NCBI GenBank assembly: GCA_030634675.1
Contig: DAOWAH010000110.1
Coordinates: 1-6,126, forward strand
DNA: 6,126 bases
Origin: Fidelibacterota bacterium
Lineage (GTDB): Bacteria; Marinisomatota; Marinisomatia; Marinisomatales; TCS56
Direction of reading: 5' to 3'
Shown here: positions 1 through 5,706 of the stretch, in pieces
How positions within the stretch are numbered: the first letter of the stretch is position 1
Layout of the letters: every line of letters starts with the position of its first letter
Program-made: the position numbers and the translations under genes
The notes under the pieces: model-generated
The model's input: only the letters and a program-made list of their open reading frames with translations
Databases searched by the model: none
Told to the model about the DNA's origin: nothing

Positions 1-664
1 CCAGGTATTGATCCGCTATGTTAGCATAGAATTCAACTATATTTAAAATATTTGTGCTTGTATCTTCAGATACACTAACGCTTGGGGAACTACCTTGACC
101 TTGGATGAAAGTAGTACCGCTGTAATCATTAGCCAGGGTTGTACTATCCTCTACGCTGGATACGGTAATGCCTGGTAAATCAGGAGCTGAGCCAGTGGTG
201 CCATCGATTTTTGTGTCGATGCCATAGATATGTACGTTTCCTGAAAAACTGAATGTGGTTGAATCAGAATACACTCCAACTGATGAATTAATTGGTGGGA
301 TAAGAATACTGCGGCTAACCAGGTTTACATAGCTGGTTTCACTGATGGATTCGTATTCGCAGATAGTAGTTATTGATACTGTATCGATGAACTGGATCGT
401 ATCCTTCCCGTCAAGAGAAATGGTTGCTGTTATTTCACTGCTTTGCCAAGCAGTATCGGAAATGGTAGTATCAGTATTCCCGGTTTGTAAGTATACTGAA
501 ATTGCATATTCCATGGCACTGGCCGTCAACTGTTGATGGGATATTTTCTTGGCAAATTCGGAAGAGTTATCCATTGCACGTTCTGATGTCCTGTTCATGT
601 TATTCCTGATATAGCCGAAAACGACAATAAATCCCAGAACTACTATTAGCATCATGCGCCCCAT
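1..664 (-). CDS. Membrane-anchored pilin/PilX-like protein, C-terminus cut off by window edge
   Basis: An uninterrupted minus-strand frame of 221 codons runs off the left edge, so the C-terminus is missing. The ATG at 664 is the earliest start, since an in-frame TAA lies 9 bases upstream. ATGs at codons 4 and 5 are alternatives, and no site has a convincing Shine-Dalgarno. Residues 4-18 form one hydrophobic helix (MLIVVLGFIVVFGYI), followed by a polar helix rich in Ser, Asn and Ala. The rest is a Ser/Thr-rich, probably beta-structured ectodomain. This plan (short N-terminus, one membrane helix, long polar helix, beta domain) resembles the PilX-like minor pilin or pilus-assembly proteins of FCB-group bacteria. 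The stretch around residues 141-168 (SGNVHIYGID...DLPGITVS) recalls a motif I associate with that group. Family assignment is inference. It lies 41 bases downstream of the secreted-protein gene on the same strand, so the two are probably co-transcribed. Confidence 0.7.
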   Translation of the reverse strand, partial: MGRMMLIVVLGFIVVFGYIRNNMNRTSERAMDNSSEFAKKISHQQLTASAMEYAISVYLQTGNTDTTISDTAWQSSEITATISLDGKDTIQFIDTVSITTICEYESISETSYVNLVSRSILIPPINSSVGVYSDSTTFSFSGNVHIYGIDTKIDGTTGSAPDLPGITVSSVEDSTTLANDYSGTTFIQGQGSSPSVSVSEDTSTNILNIVEFYANIADQYL

Positions 665-705
665 GGCAGCTTAGGTATTTGCCCGATTCTGTCTGATTGC
701 TGCAG

Positions 706-1230
706 CTATGGTGAGCATATACCCTGAATTTTGATATTATAAATCATGAACTCACCTGGAATGTTCTGATCAGTGCGGACAGCCACAGTGAGCCGTATGT
801 TTAACTGTTGAACCCATCCTGCAAGATGTGAAAGATCACGGTCGTATATTTCAGTCCAGTAGGAATTGTTTTCATGTTTTACAAAGGTTTGAATCGTGGC
901 TATCACCCAGGATTCTGGTTCTGGTAATTGATCTCTTGTGTCAAAATAAATAAAGGCTGAATCACAGCTCGTTAAGTCCACGCTGGGAATCAAGTCCAGA
1001 GTTACTGTATCCGGTCGTGACTTGGGAGGATTATTTTCATCGAAAGAGAAAATAAATCCCAGGGTTGAGTCTACAGTTGAGTATGAAACATTGCCTTCAG
1101 TGTTCCACTCATTAATGGTTGTACCTGTGTAAATGGTAGTATAGACATGATCCTGAGCAAAGACTGCCAGGTTAAGGCATGTCACTGACAGGATAAAATA
1201 ACATTTTAAATAATATTGTGATATTTTCAT
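706..1230 (-). CDS. Secreted hypothetical protein with Sec signal peptide
   Basis: This 174-residue protein matches no family I recognise. Residues 1-25 look like a Sec signal peptide: a short Lys-containing N-region, a hydrophobic core (YFILSVTCLNLAV) and a signal-peptidase I site AFA|Q after residue 25. Cys18 is not in a lipobox, so a lipoprotein is unlikely. The mature part has no further membrane segment, is rich in Thr, Ser and aromatic residues, and alternates in a way that suggests beta strands. It keeps two cysteines (89 and 172, three residues from the end) that could form a disulfide. The start is well supported by AAGGGAG (1239-1245 on the minus strand), 8 bases before the ATG. The gene sits 41 bases upstream of the pilin/PilX-like gene on the same strand, suggesting a shared transcript and an envelope or surface role. 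No terminator is visible between them. Confidence 0.75.
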   Translation of the reverse strand: MKISQYYLKCYFILSVTCLNLAVFAQDHVYTTIYTGTTINEWNTEGNVSYSTVDSTLGFIFSFDENNPPKSRPDTVTLDLIPSVDLTSCDSAFIYFDTRDQLPEPESWVIATIQTFVKHENNSYWTEIYDRDLSHLAGWVQQLNIRLTVAVRTDQNIPGEFMIYNIKIQGICSP

Positions 1231-1507
1231 AAGATCTTCTCCCTTGTGGAAATTTCTAATCTTTCGGATTTTTCAACCAAAAAGTTAAGGTGCACTTTTC
1301 GCATTTAGAGCTGGGGGCAATTTACCTGTTTTGAGTTTATAATCCCAACTACCTATCTATCACCAGTTTGTCGAAGATAAGCGCCATGATTTTACAAGGC
1401 GGAGGCCCCCATTCATTTACTTCACCGCATCTCCAATCATTTTAAATTCTCCCGCCCAATATGAATCCAAACCACCAGAAAATTATAAACACCATTAGCA
1501 GCTATAA
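1231..1507. other. Intergenic region between minus-strand pair and decayed gene
   Basis: Apart from the Shine-Dalgarno of the secreted-protein gene at 1239-1245, I see no supported gene, strong promoter or terminator here. A plus-strand frame from the ATG at 1461 (MNPNHQKIINTISSY...) could be the original N-terminus of the decayed gene that follows, with another frame slip near 1508. It has no ribosome binding site and is too short to be sure. Confidence 0.4.
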
Positions 1508-2088
1508 ATGCACTATGTCCAAAGAGAAAAAGAATGGGGCATGATTCGTGATGGCTCTCCGGTAATAGATATATATTGGGTCCTCTATATTTGCGAATAG
1601 ATGATACTCAAGGAGCATTGAAGCACTACCGGTGGTTTGAGGCTACTTTTCCCGATGATAGTGGCGAACCTTTTCACTGAATGATCTGGAGTCTTGCACT
1701 ATATAGGGCTTGTGATTCTGAAGTAGCAGAAAAAATGCTGCTCAAGGCAATATTCTGGAATATGTATCTGTTCTCGATTCTCTTTGGCTCAGATATTCTA
1801 TATTCACCAAGCTCCCAAATGGATGTTGGGTCTCTGGAACGATTCAGAAATCTCTTGGGCGAAGACACACTTTTTATTGAACCGGACAGCTTAGTGGTTG
1901 ACCTCTATTATGGCAAAGATACCCTCATCTATGGATTCTTTAATCCAAGTGACTATAAGACGATAACGATTACAGCAAAAGTTTCTGAAGATATTCAAAA
2001 TGTATTTTCAAAATGAAAAGCTAACTATTCGGATCTGGAATACAGACAGTATTTCATTCGAAAGGCTTTAGTCAAACTCAGGAGTTGA
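1508..2088 (+). pseudogene. Decayed gene, possibly TPR-like; frameshift and two internal TGA codons
   Basis: Three coding-like pieces line up as one broken gene. The first, from ATG 1508, reads MHYVQREKEWGMIRDGSP. Near 1555-1560 the sense continues in another frame (LSGNRYILGPLYLRIDDTQG, then ALKHYRWFEATFPDDSGEPFH) up to TGA 1678-1680. Beyond that stop, still in frame, MIWSLALYRACDSEVAEKML begins an open piece of 111 codons (1681-2016). After TGA 2014-2016 the same frame goes on for 23 codons with a plausible C-terminus (DLEYRQYFIRKALVKLRS) before TGA 2086-2088. The helical pattern (ALKHYRWFE..FPDD..., ALALYR..DSEVAEKML) resembles a tetratricopeptide-type protein; a precise family is not claimed. 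The ATG at 1681 has no Shine-Dalgarno, so the 111-residue piece is more likely a remnant than a separate gene, though an automated caller might report it. Other genes here use no internal TGA, which favours decay over recoding. Confidence 0.6.
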
Positions 2089-2340
2089 AAAATTCAAGGT
2101 TCAAGCACAAACGTGTGAACTGTTAGATATAATTTATCTGAGATTGATAATTGGATGAAAGGGACGAAAAAAATATAAATAATTGCGTCGTTCAGACGCG
2201 ACCTCTTCCGCAGAAACGTGCCAAATCTTACGGAATTATTGTGAAATATGCAGAATAATTAGGAAAGCCGTATTAATTATATAATTTTGATATAGTGTGT
2301 AATATCACAATCTTATAATATCATTAATACTATTAAAAAT
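2089..2340. other. AT-rich intergenic stretch, no gene seen
   Basis: I see no supported gene in either strand. A small hairpin, GCGTC (2185-2189) with GACGC (2195-2199), lacks a following T-run and is not convincing as a terminator. From about 2220 to 2340 the sequence is very AT-rich (TTGATA at 2287, TATAAT at 2314), but these are 21 bases apart, too far for a normal sigma-70 promoter. Confidence 0.4.
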
Positions 2341-2448
2341 TTATCCGCCTGCGCAGAAAACCACGGGCTTCGCCCGTGGATGAATGCGTGAAGAATCGTC
2401 CAAAAATGAAGTATTGTTGCTACGGCGGATGTCGCCAGTTGCGGATAA
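2341..2448. repeat. 108-base element bounded by TTATCCGC / GCGGATAA inverted repeat
   Basis: TTATCCGC at 2341-2348 is the exact reverse complement of GCGGATAA at 2441-2448. Between them lie the palindrome at 2361-2379 and a smaller hairpin GGCG(GATGT)CGCC at 2424-2436. There is no coding content that I believe. It could be a small non-autonomous palindromic element, but eight bases is a short match and the boundary is tentative. Confidence 0.35.
2361..2379. repeat. Perfect palindrome CCACGGGC-TTC-GCCCGTGG
   Basis: Two 8-base arms are separated by a 3-base loop. The same arms recur at 2490-2508 with loop TCT, so this is a dispersed REP-like palindrome rather than chance. No T-run follows, so it is not a typical intrinsic terminator. 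Confidence 0.75.
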
Positions 2449-2475
2449 CCCTCCGAAGCCTTGGCGTAGGAGGGT
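2448..2475. repeat. Palindromic repeat ACCCTCC...GGAGGGT
   Basis: ACCCTCC (2448-2454) pairs with GGAGGGT (2469-2475) around a 14-base loop that itself contains GCC-TT-GGC. Read on the minus strand it would encode PSYAKASEG. I recognise that peptide as a frequent spurious translation of a palindromic repeat in metagenome-derived bacterial genomes. It is best treated as a non-coding repeat. It abuts the GCGGATAA arm of the preceding element. Confidence 0.6.
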
Positions 2476-2480
2476 ATTTT

Positions 2481-2516
2481 ATGGAGGTACCACGGGCTCT
2501 GCCCGTGGGGCTCCAT
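2481..2516. repeat. Nested palindrome: outer ATGGAG/CTCCAT, inner CCACGGGC-TCT-GCCCGTGG
   Basis: The inner palindrome (2490-2508) has the same 8-base arms as the one at 2361-2379. It is enclosed by a second stem, ATGGAG (2481-2486) with CTCCAT (2511-2516). The two inner copies differ only in their loops. There is no T-tract, so a terminator is unlikely. It lies in the palindrome cluster upstream of the acyltransferase gene. Confidence 0.7.
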
Positions 2517-2536
2517 TAGCTACGGGTAATACGCAG

Positions 2537-2555
2537 AATCCCGCCCTCTCCGCCA
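2537..2555 (+). other. Possible tRNA 3'-end remnant (T-arm and acceptor half, CCA)
   Basis: The bases parse exactly as the last part of a tRNA: AAT from a T-loop, a 5-base T-stem strand CCCGC (2540-2544), a 7-base acceptor strand CCTCTCC (2545-2551), discriminator G (2552) and CCA (2553-2555). An acceptor ending CCTCTCC-G-CCA would suit a serine tRNA. The 5' part is missing: upstream there is no matching T-stem at the right distance, no anticodon arm and no GGAGAGG, so no functional tRNA is present. The CCA is also the start of a 41-base repeat, the same arrangement as at the intact tRNA-Ser. Confidence 0.45.
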
Positions 2556-2604
2556 ACCTGCGTCCCGTCGTGACGGGAACTTCGGTTGACAGGCCCAACC
2601 TGCG
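2553..2604 (+). repeat. 41-base hairpin repeat (distant copy) plus partial second unit
   Basis: The full unit is 2553-2593. It starts CCAACCTGCG, has an inner hairpin TCCCGTC/GACGGGA and ends ACTTCGGTTGACAGG. The terminal CCAACC and GGTTG can pair. A truncated second unit (CCCAACCTGCG, 2594-2604) follows. The layout matches the repeats next to the tRNA-Ser some 2.7 kb away, with the inner stem changed on both sides so that pairing is kept, which implies that structure matters or is being copied. Confidence 0.75.
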
Positions 2605-2700
2605 CTTTATTATATTATTCTGTTCCTCGCACTCACAAAACCAAAACTCGATTTACAGATGCACTTTTAACTTCCGGCTGATCTACCCTAAATTCCAGTC

Positions 2701-3513
2701 ATGAAAGACAAGTTCAATCTACCCTGGCGGCTAATGGCCGCCACTCTGTATGGCCCACCCCGCGATGGTAAGGTCTACGGGGTAATTGATATTGATGTAA
2801 CCGCAATCGAGGAGTATATCAAAGAGCAACGCCGGGCCGGTAATAAATTAACCATGACCGCTTTTGTAATCTGTGCCGTTGGAAGAACCCTCGCCAGGCA
2901 CCCGGAAGTCAACTGCCATATCCGTCGTGGTAAACTAATACCACGTGATTATATCGATGTTATGGTTTCGGTCGGTATCAAAGGCGGGGAAGAGATGGCC
3001 GCTGTCAGGATCAAAGATGCCCACCTGAAATCAGCTTCGCAAGTAGCCGAGGAAATCCGTAATCTGGCTTTTGACGTCCGTCAGGGACAGGAGGGTAAGA
3101 TAATGCGGAATAAATATACCCTTACCAAAATTCCCTGGCCGCTACGTGGCTGGATCTATAAACTGATGCGCTGGGTTGTTAATGATCTGGGAATCAACCT
3201 GGGTTTTATGGGATATACGGATTCGGCCTTCGGATCAATAGTGTTATCTAATATTGGGACGATTGGGTTGACCAACGGCTGGCCGGCCCTGCTGCCGGCC
3301 GCCAAGATTCCAGCGGTGGTAAATATGGGTAAATGTGAGCAAAAACCGGTTGTCCGTGGGAAAAAGATTGTGATTCGTAGAATACTTCCACTGGCAGCCA
3401 CATTTGATCATCGCATCGTGGACGGAATGCATGCCGGTAAAATGGCCCGGCTGATTACCCGGATACTAACTAATCCGGTGAATCTGGATCAAGTACCGGA
3501 AACTGAATCGTAG
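2701..3513 (+). CDS. Stand-alone 2-oxoacid dehydrogenase E2-type acyltransferase domain protein
   Basis: The 270-residue protein is a CAT-fold acyltransferase of the 2-oxoacid dehydrogenase E2 family. The signature is FDHRIVDG at residues 235-242: His237 is the expected catalytic histidine and Asp241 completes the HxxxD motif. Other family features are the N-terminal strand VYGVIDIDVTAIEEYI, the helix TAFVICAVGRTLARHPEVN, and FGSIVLSNIGTIGL before the active site. Known E2 enzymes carry lipoyl and subunit-binding domains ahead of this domain. Here they are absent, so this is the catalytic domain alone. Some bacteria have such free-standing proteins and their acyl substrate is generally not known; a classical pyruvate dehydrogenase role is not supported. 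No E1 or E3 gene is nearby. The start has no Shine-Dalgarno; Met12 (MAATLYGPPRDG) is an alternative, but the residues before it fit the family. The gene converges on the transporter gene. Confidence 0.85.
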   Translation: MKDKFNLPWRLMAATLYGPPRDGKVYGVIDIDVTAIEEYIKEQRRAGNKLTMTAFVICAVGRTLARHPEVNCHIRRGKLIPRDYIDVMVSVGIKGGEEMAAVRIKDAHLKSASQVAEEIRNLAFDVRQGQEGKIMRNKYTLTKIPWPLRGWIYKLMRWVVNDLGINLGFMGYTDSAFGSIVLSNIGTIGLTNGWPALLPAAKIPAVVNMGKCEQKPVVRGKKIVIRRILPLAATFDHRIVDGMHAGKMARLITRILTNPVNLDQVPETES

Positions 3514-3520
3514 TTATTCA

Positions 3521-4921
3521 TTAGTTTTCCGAATCGACCCTTTTCAATCGTAGATAACCAATCATCTTCCAGATTATTGTAAGAATTATCCAGTAGACAA
3601 CAATAATTCCCAACGTTATCCAATAGCCTTTGACTGAATTATTGAAAAATTGCATCGGGATTCCCAGCGAAAACAGTAAGGGCAGTCCGATAAATAGCGA
3701 TAAACCACTACCGTAAACTGCATCTTCGGCGACCGGTGTTTTAAATTCAGGGTCCAGGACTCGTAAAAGGATTAGTCCTGAGTTTGTGGTTCCGGTGAAT
3801 TCACCGAATAATTCCACAAACCGTTCAAAATGAAAATTATCAAACGCTCGCCAGCATATCCAGTACAGGGTAACAAATGTCACCGGACCAGCTACGAGCG
3901 ACATTATCAGCAATGCTTCCCAGTACATGCCAATGACTTTTATGCTAATAGCAGCGATAGCGCCAACAACCAGGTAATCCAGAAACACACCCATTCCTCG
4001 GGTCATGAGACCTTTATCAATCACATACGAGCGACCGGAGATATCAATTAATTTTCGGATAATAATGGCAATTATTAATCCAAATACGAAATGAAAAGAC
4101 CAGAAGATATCCACAAAGTCGTGTAAGTTTGCATTGGCAAGGGGAATAGTAACTAATTTTAAAAAACCATACGTTAATAAATATACGAAGCCGATAAGAC
4201 CCAAATGAAAAGCCATTGGTTCAATAGCTTCGGTTGATAATGGTAAATGACCCGCGACCGGTGGTTGTTTAGATTTATAAACACCAGTCCGCATGTCAAC
4301 CGTAATGTGGTCAGTACTTTTTATGAGCGCGCTTTTCCGCGTCTTGATTCCCCAATTAATTATTGTCATACCGGCAAAATAGGCATATAGGAATCCAATC
4401 GCAGCGAACGTTACACCAACCGTACTGCCGCCTTCGAATCCATACTGTTCCCAGCTTCCACCCATGCTGGCTGCCAGCCCGGGACCCATGGCGAATCCCA
4501 GCGGTAGCAGCAGTCCGACCCCGAGAAATAAATCCGGTTTTATAGTATAAAACAGGGCGAAGGCGATCAATATTCCTATGGTGGCCTGGAGGCAAATAAT
4601 CGTGAGACCGGCAAAACTTTTGCTAACAGGACCTTTACCCCACTCGGTTTTCTGTTGACGTAATCCGAGGGCAATAAAAGTTAACGCTAATAAATGATAG
4701 ATATAAGCGGTTAGCCGTTCGGTGGGAAGATCTATCCACCCAAGTACCTGGGTACTGAATATCAGTGCCAACAGTCCACCGATTAAATTATTTGGAATTA
4801 GAAATTTTTGGAAAAATTTAATGTAACGACGAGCTATTGTTCCAATCAGAATAAAAGTGCTCATATACATAAAATCAAAAATAAATTCAACCAGGGTTAG
4901 CTCCATTTGCCAAAATTTCAT
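3521..4921 (-). CDS. GltS-like sodium/glutamate symporter family (ESS) membrane transporter
   Basis: This 466-residue protein is strongly hydrophobic, with about ten or more membrane segments. Clear ones lie near residues 10-30, 43-60, 72-87, 103-125, 130-150, 168-190, 238-258, 272-288, 316-333, 337-355, 405-425 and 436-455. Two glycine-rich segments (GFAMGPGLAASMG at 142-154, GEFTGTTNSGLIL at 373-385) sit in the two halves, as expected for the inverted-repeat re-entrant loops of GltS-type Na+-coupled transporters. The context after the first (GFEGGSTVGVTFAAIGFLYAYF) also resembles GltS. It would import an anionic substrate such as glutamate; the substrate is not proven. Residues 190-235 form a long polar loop, making it somewhat longer than a typical ~400-residue GltS. 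The start is supported by AAAGGG (4927-4932, minus strand) 5 bases before the ATG. Met6 is a less likely alternative. It is transcribed toward the acyltransferase gene, with 7 bases between the stops. Confidence 0.75.
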   Translation of the reverse strand: MKFWQMELTLVEFIFDFMYMSTFILIGTIARRYIKFFQKFLIPNNLIGGLLALIFSTQVLGWIDLPTERLTAYIYHLLALTFIALGLRQQKTEWGKGPVSKSFAGLTIICLQATIGILIAFALFYTIKPDLFLGVGLLLPLGFAMGPGLAASMGGSWEQYGFEGGSTVGVTFAAIGFLYAYFAGMTIINWGIKTRKSALIKSTDHITVDMRTGVYKSKQPPVAGHLPLSTEAIEPMAFHLGLIGFVYLLTYGFLKLVTIPLANANLHDFVDIFWSFHFVFGLIIAIIIRKLIDISGRSYVIDKGLMTRGMGVFLDYLVVGAIAAISIKVIGMYWEALLIMSLVAGPVTFVTLYWICWRAFDNFHFERFVELFGEFTGTTNSGLILLRVLDPEFKTPVAEDAVYGSGLSLFIGLPLLFSLGIPMQFFNNSVKGYWITLGIIVVYWIILTIIWKMIGYLRLKRVDSEN

Positions 4922-5233
4922 GTTATCCCTTTCCAGTATTTTATTAAAATCGGTATCAAGTCATCACTATGGATGATAATTACTGACACAACCATTCTTC
5001 CCAAGGCAAAAATCAGCTCGAATACAGGGCAGATTAATTAGTCCGAACCTTCTGCCACCCACGAATGTAGCGTTACCCCCAAACTGCCCGGGGAATATAG
5101 GGTATAATGGTTTAAAGACAAAACCGGTAATAATTTACGTTGGGTATCGTGTTTGGTTTTGTTTTTTTATATGATCGGATATGATGGTATTACTAAAATT
5201 CTCGGCCTGTAATCAGGTAATATTTGATATTTT
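4922..5233. other. Divergent intergenic region between transporter and tRNA-Ser
   Basis: It should hold the promoters of the minus-strand transporter gene and the plus-strand tRNA. I see TATAAT at 5103-5108, and TATGAT at 5170-5175 and 5180-5185, on the plus strand. None has a good -35 box at proper distance, so no promoter is called. TTGGTT at 5153 is 21 bases from the TATGAT at 5180. No open frame here is convincing. Confidence 0.4.
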
Positions 5234-5323
5234 GGAGGCGTGGCAGAGCGGTTGAATGCACCGGTCTTGAAAACCGGCAAGGGTTTACGCCCTTCAGAGG
5301 TTCGAATCCTCTCGCCTCCGCCA
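5234..5323 (+). tRNA. tRNA-Ser (anticodon UGA), CCA encoded
   Basis: It folds fully. The acceptor GGAGGCG (5234-5240) pairs with CGCCTCC (5313-5319). The anticodon stem CCGGT (5261-5265) pairs with ACCGG (5273-5277) around loop CTTGAAA, with anticodon TGA at 5268-5270, reading UCA serine codons. A long variable arm with the stem AAGGG/CCCTT is typical of serine tRNAs. The T-arm is AGAGG-TTCGAAT-CCTCT (5296-5312). The discriminator is G at 5320 and CCA is encoded at 5321-5323. These last three bases are also the first three of the 41-base hairpin repeat that follows with no spacer. The final 16 bases are duplicated exactly at 5707-5722, beyond the nuclease gene. Confidence 0.97.
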
Positions 5324-5361
5324 ACCTACGCCCCGGCTTACCGGGGACTTCGGTTGGCAGG
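5308..5361 (+). repeat. Left 54-base direct repeat: tRNA 3' end plus 41-base hairpin unit
   Basis: The first 16 bases are the 3' end of the tRNA-Ser. The 41-base unit (5321-5361) overlaps them at CCA. The unit has a terminal stem CCAACC (5321-5326) with GGTTGG (5352-5357) and an inner hairpin CCCCGG-CTTA-CCGGGG (5331-5346). The copy at 5707-5760 differs at two positions, one in the inner loop and one in the terminal stem. A short echo of a next unit (TCAACCTG, 5362-5369) follows. No T-run is present, so this is probably not a terminator. Confidence 0.9.
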
Positions 5362-5418
5362 TCAACCTGTTGTGAAAAGGAAATGAGACTAAACTGTTTT
5401 ATATAACATGTTTTTCAA

Positions 5419-5425
5419 AAGGAGG
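5419..5425 (+). promoter_or_regulatory. Shine-Dalgarno AAGGAGG deciding the GIY-YIG start
   Basis: The near-perfect AAGGAGG ends 9 bases before ATG 5435. The upstream ATG at 5408 lies before it and would place the ribosome site inside the gene, so 5435 is the likely start. Confidence 0.8.
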
Positions 5426-5434
5426 GCTTTTAGA

Positions 5435-5701
5435 ATGTGGTATGTGTATTGCATGGAAAACAAAGATAAGAATTATTTATATGTGGGTTCGACAAAAGAT
5501 CTTAAGCGAAGGGTCATGGAACATAATCATGGTTTGAGTAAATCAACTAAACCGCATCTACATTTACATTTGACAGCATATATTGCAGTCATTTCAGAAA
5601 AACGTGCACGAAATTTGGAGAAATATTTCAAAACTGGTTCAGGGAAAACTGTGTTGAAGAAACGAATTTTACAAAACGAAGTCCCGTTTAGCGGGACGTA
5701 G
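5435..5701 (+). CDS. Small single-domain GIY-YIG endonuclease
   Basis: The 88-residue protein is a complete minimal GIY-YIG nuclease domain. Motifs in order are YVY (3-5) as the GIY element, YVG (16-18) as the YIG element, the basic helix LKRRVMEHN (23-31) with Arg25/Arg26 and His30, and Glu62 in ARNLEKYFKTGSGKTVLKKR as the expected metal-binding catalytic glutamate. This size and the GSGK..LKKR tail fit the small UPF0213/YhbQ-like, URI-domain proteins. These are predicted DNA nucleases whose biological role is mostly unknown. There is no extra DNA-binding domain. A frame open from ATG 5408 would add nine residues, but the Shine-Dalgarno supports 5435. The gene lies between two direct repeats of the tRNA-Ser 3' end. 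Its last codons and stop come from an inverted copy of the repeat core (5677-5701). The context suggests a mobile cassette, possibly homing-like; this is inference. Confidence 0.88.
   Translation: MWYVYCMENKDKNYLYVGSTKDLKRRVMEHNHGLSKSTKPHLHLHLTAYIAVISEKRARNLEKYFKTGSGKTVLKKRILQNEVPFSGT
5677..5701 (-). repeat. Inverted copy of the 41-base repeat core, forming the 3' end of the GIY-YIG gene
   Basis: The plus strand reads CGAAGT, a GTCCCG/CGGGAC stem (5681-5686 with 5692-5697), then CGTAG. This has the same order as the reverse complement of the tRNA-side repeat (CGAAGT, CCCCGG stem, CGTAGG). The TAG stop of the nuclease gene is the TAG of this repeat. TTTT at 5702-5705 follows, so the hairpin might also act as a weak terminator. 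Confidence 0.6.
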
Positions 5702-5706
5702 TTTTG

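Noticed and set aside
345..536. Plus-strand open frame of 63 codons
   Set aside because: It lies wholly antisense to the partial minus-strand pilin-like gene, whose translation is far more protein-like.
1350..1440. Minus-strand stretch of about 30 open codons (…CGEVNEWGPPPCKIMALIFDKL…)
   Set aside because: It is bounded by TAA and TAG, and its only internal ATG leaves 12 codons with no Shine-Dalgarno. Too short to call.
1674..1868. Minus-strand open frame of 64 codons
   Set aside because: It is antisense to the decayed gene, lacks a ribosome site and has no protein-like pattern.
2298..2311. CRP/FNR-like site (TGTG…CACA)
   Set aside because: The half-sites are only 6 bases apart and lack the inner A/T, giving 14 rather than 16 bases. 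It lies in an AT-rich region with no gene close downstream.
2313..2704. Open frames on both strands across the palindrome cluster
   Set aside because: They translate the palindromic repeats (PSYAKASEG-type peptides) and change character at each repeat. These are common spurious calls.
2701..3513. Chloramphenicol acetyltransferase
   Set aside because: It shares the CAT fold, but the DHRIVDG motif and overall pattern fit the E2 catalytic domain rather than a resistance enzyme.
5224..5406. Plus-strand open frame of 60 codons over the tRNA
   Set aside because: It is a translation of the tRNA-Ser and the adjacent hairpin repeat.
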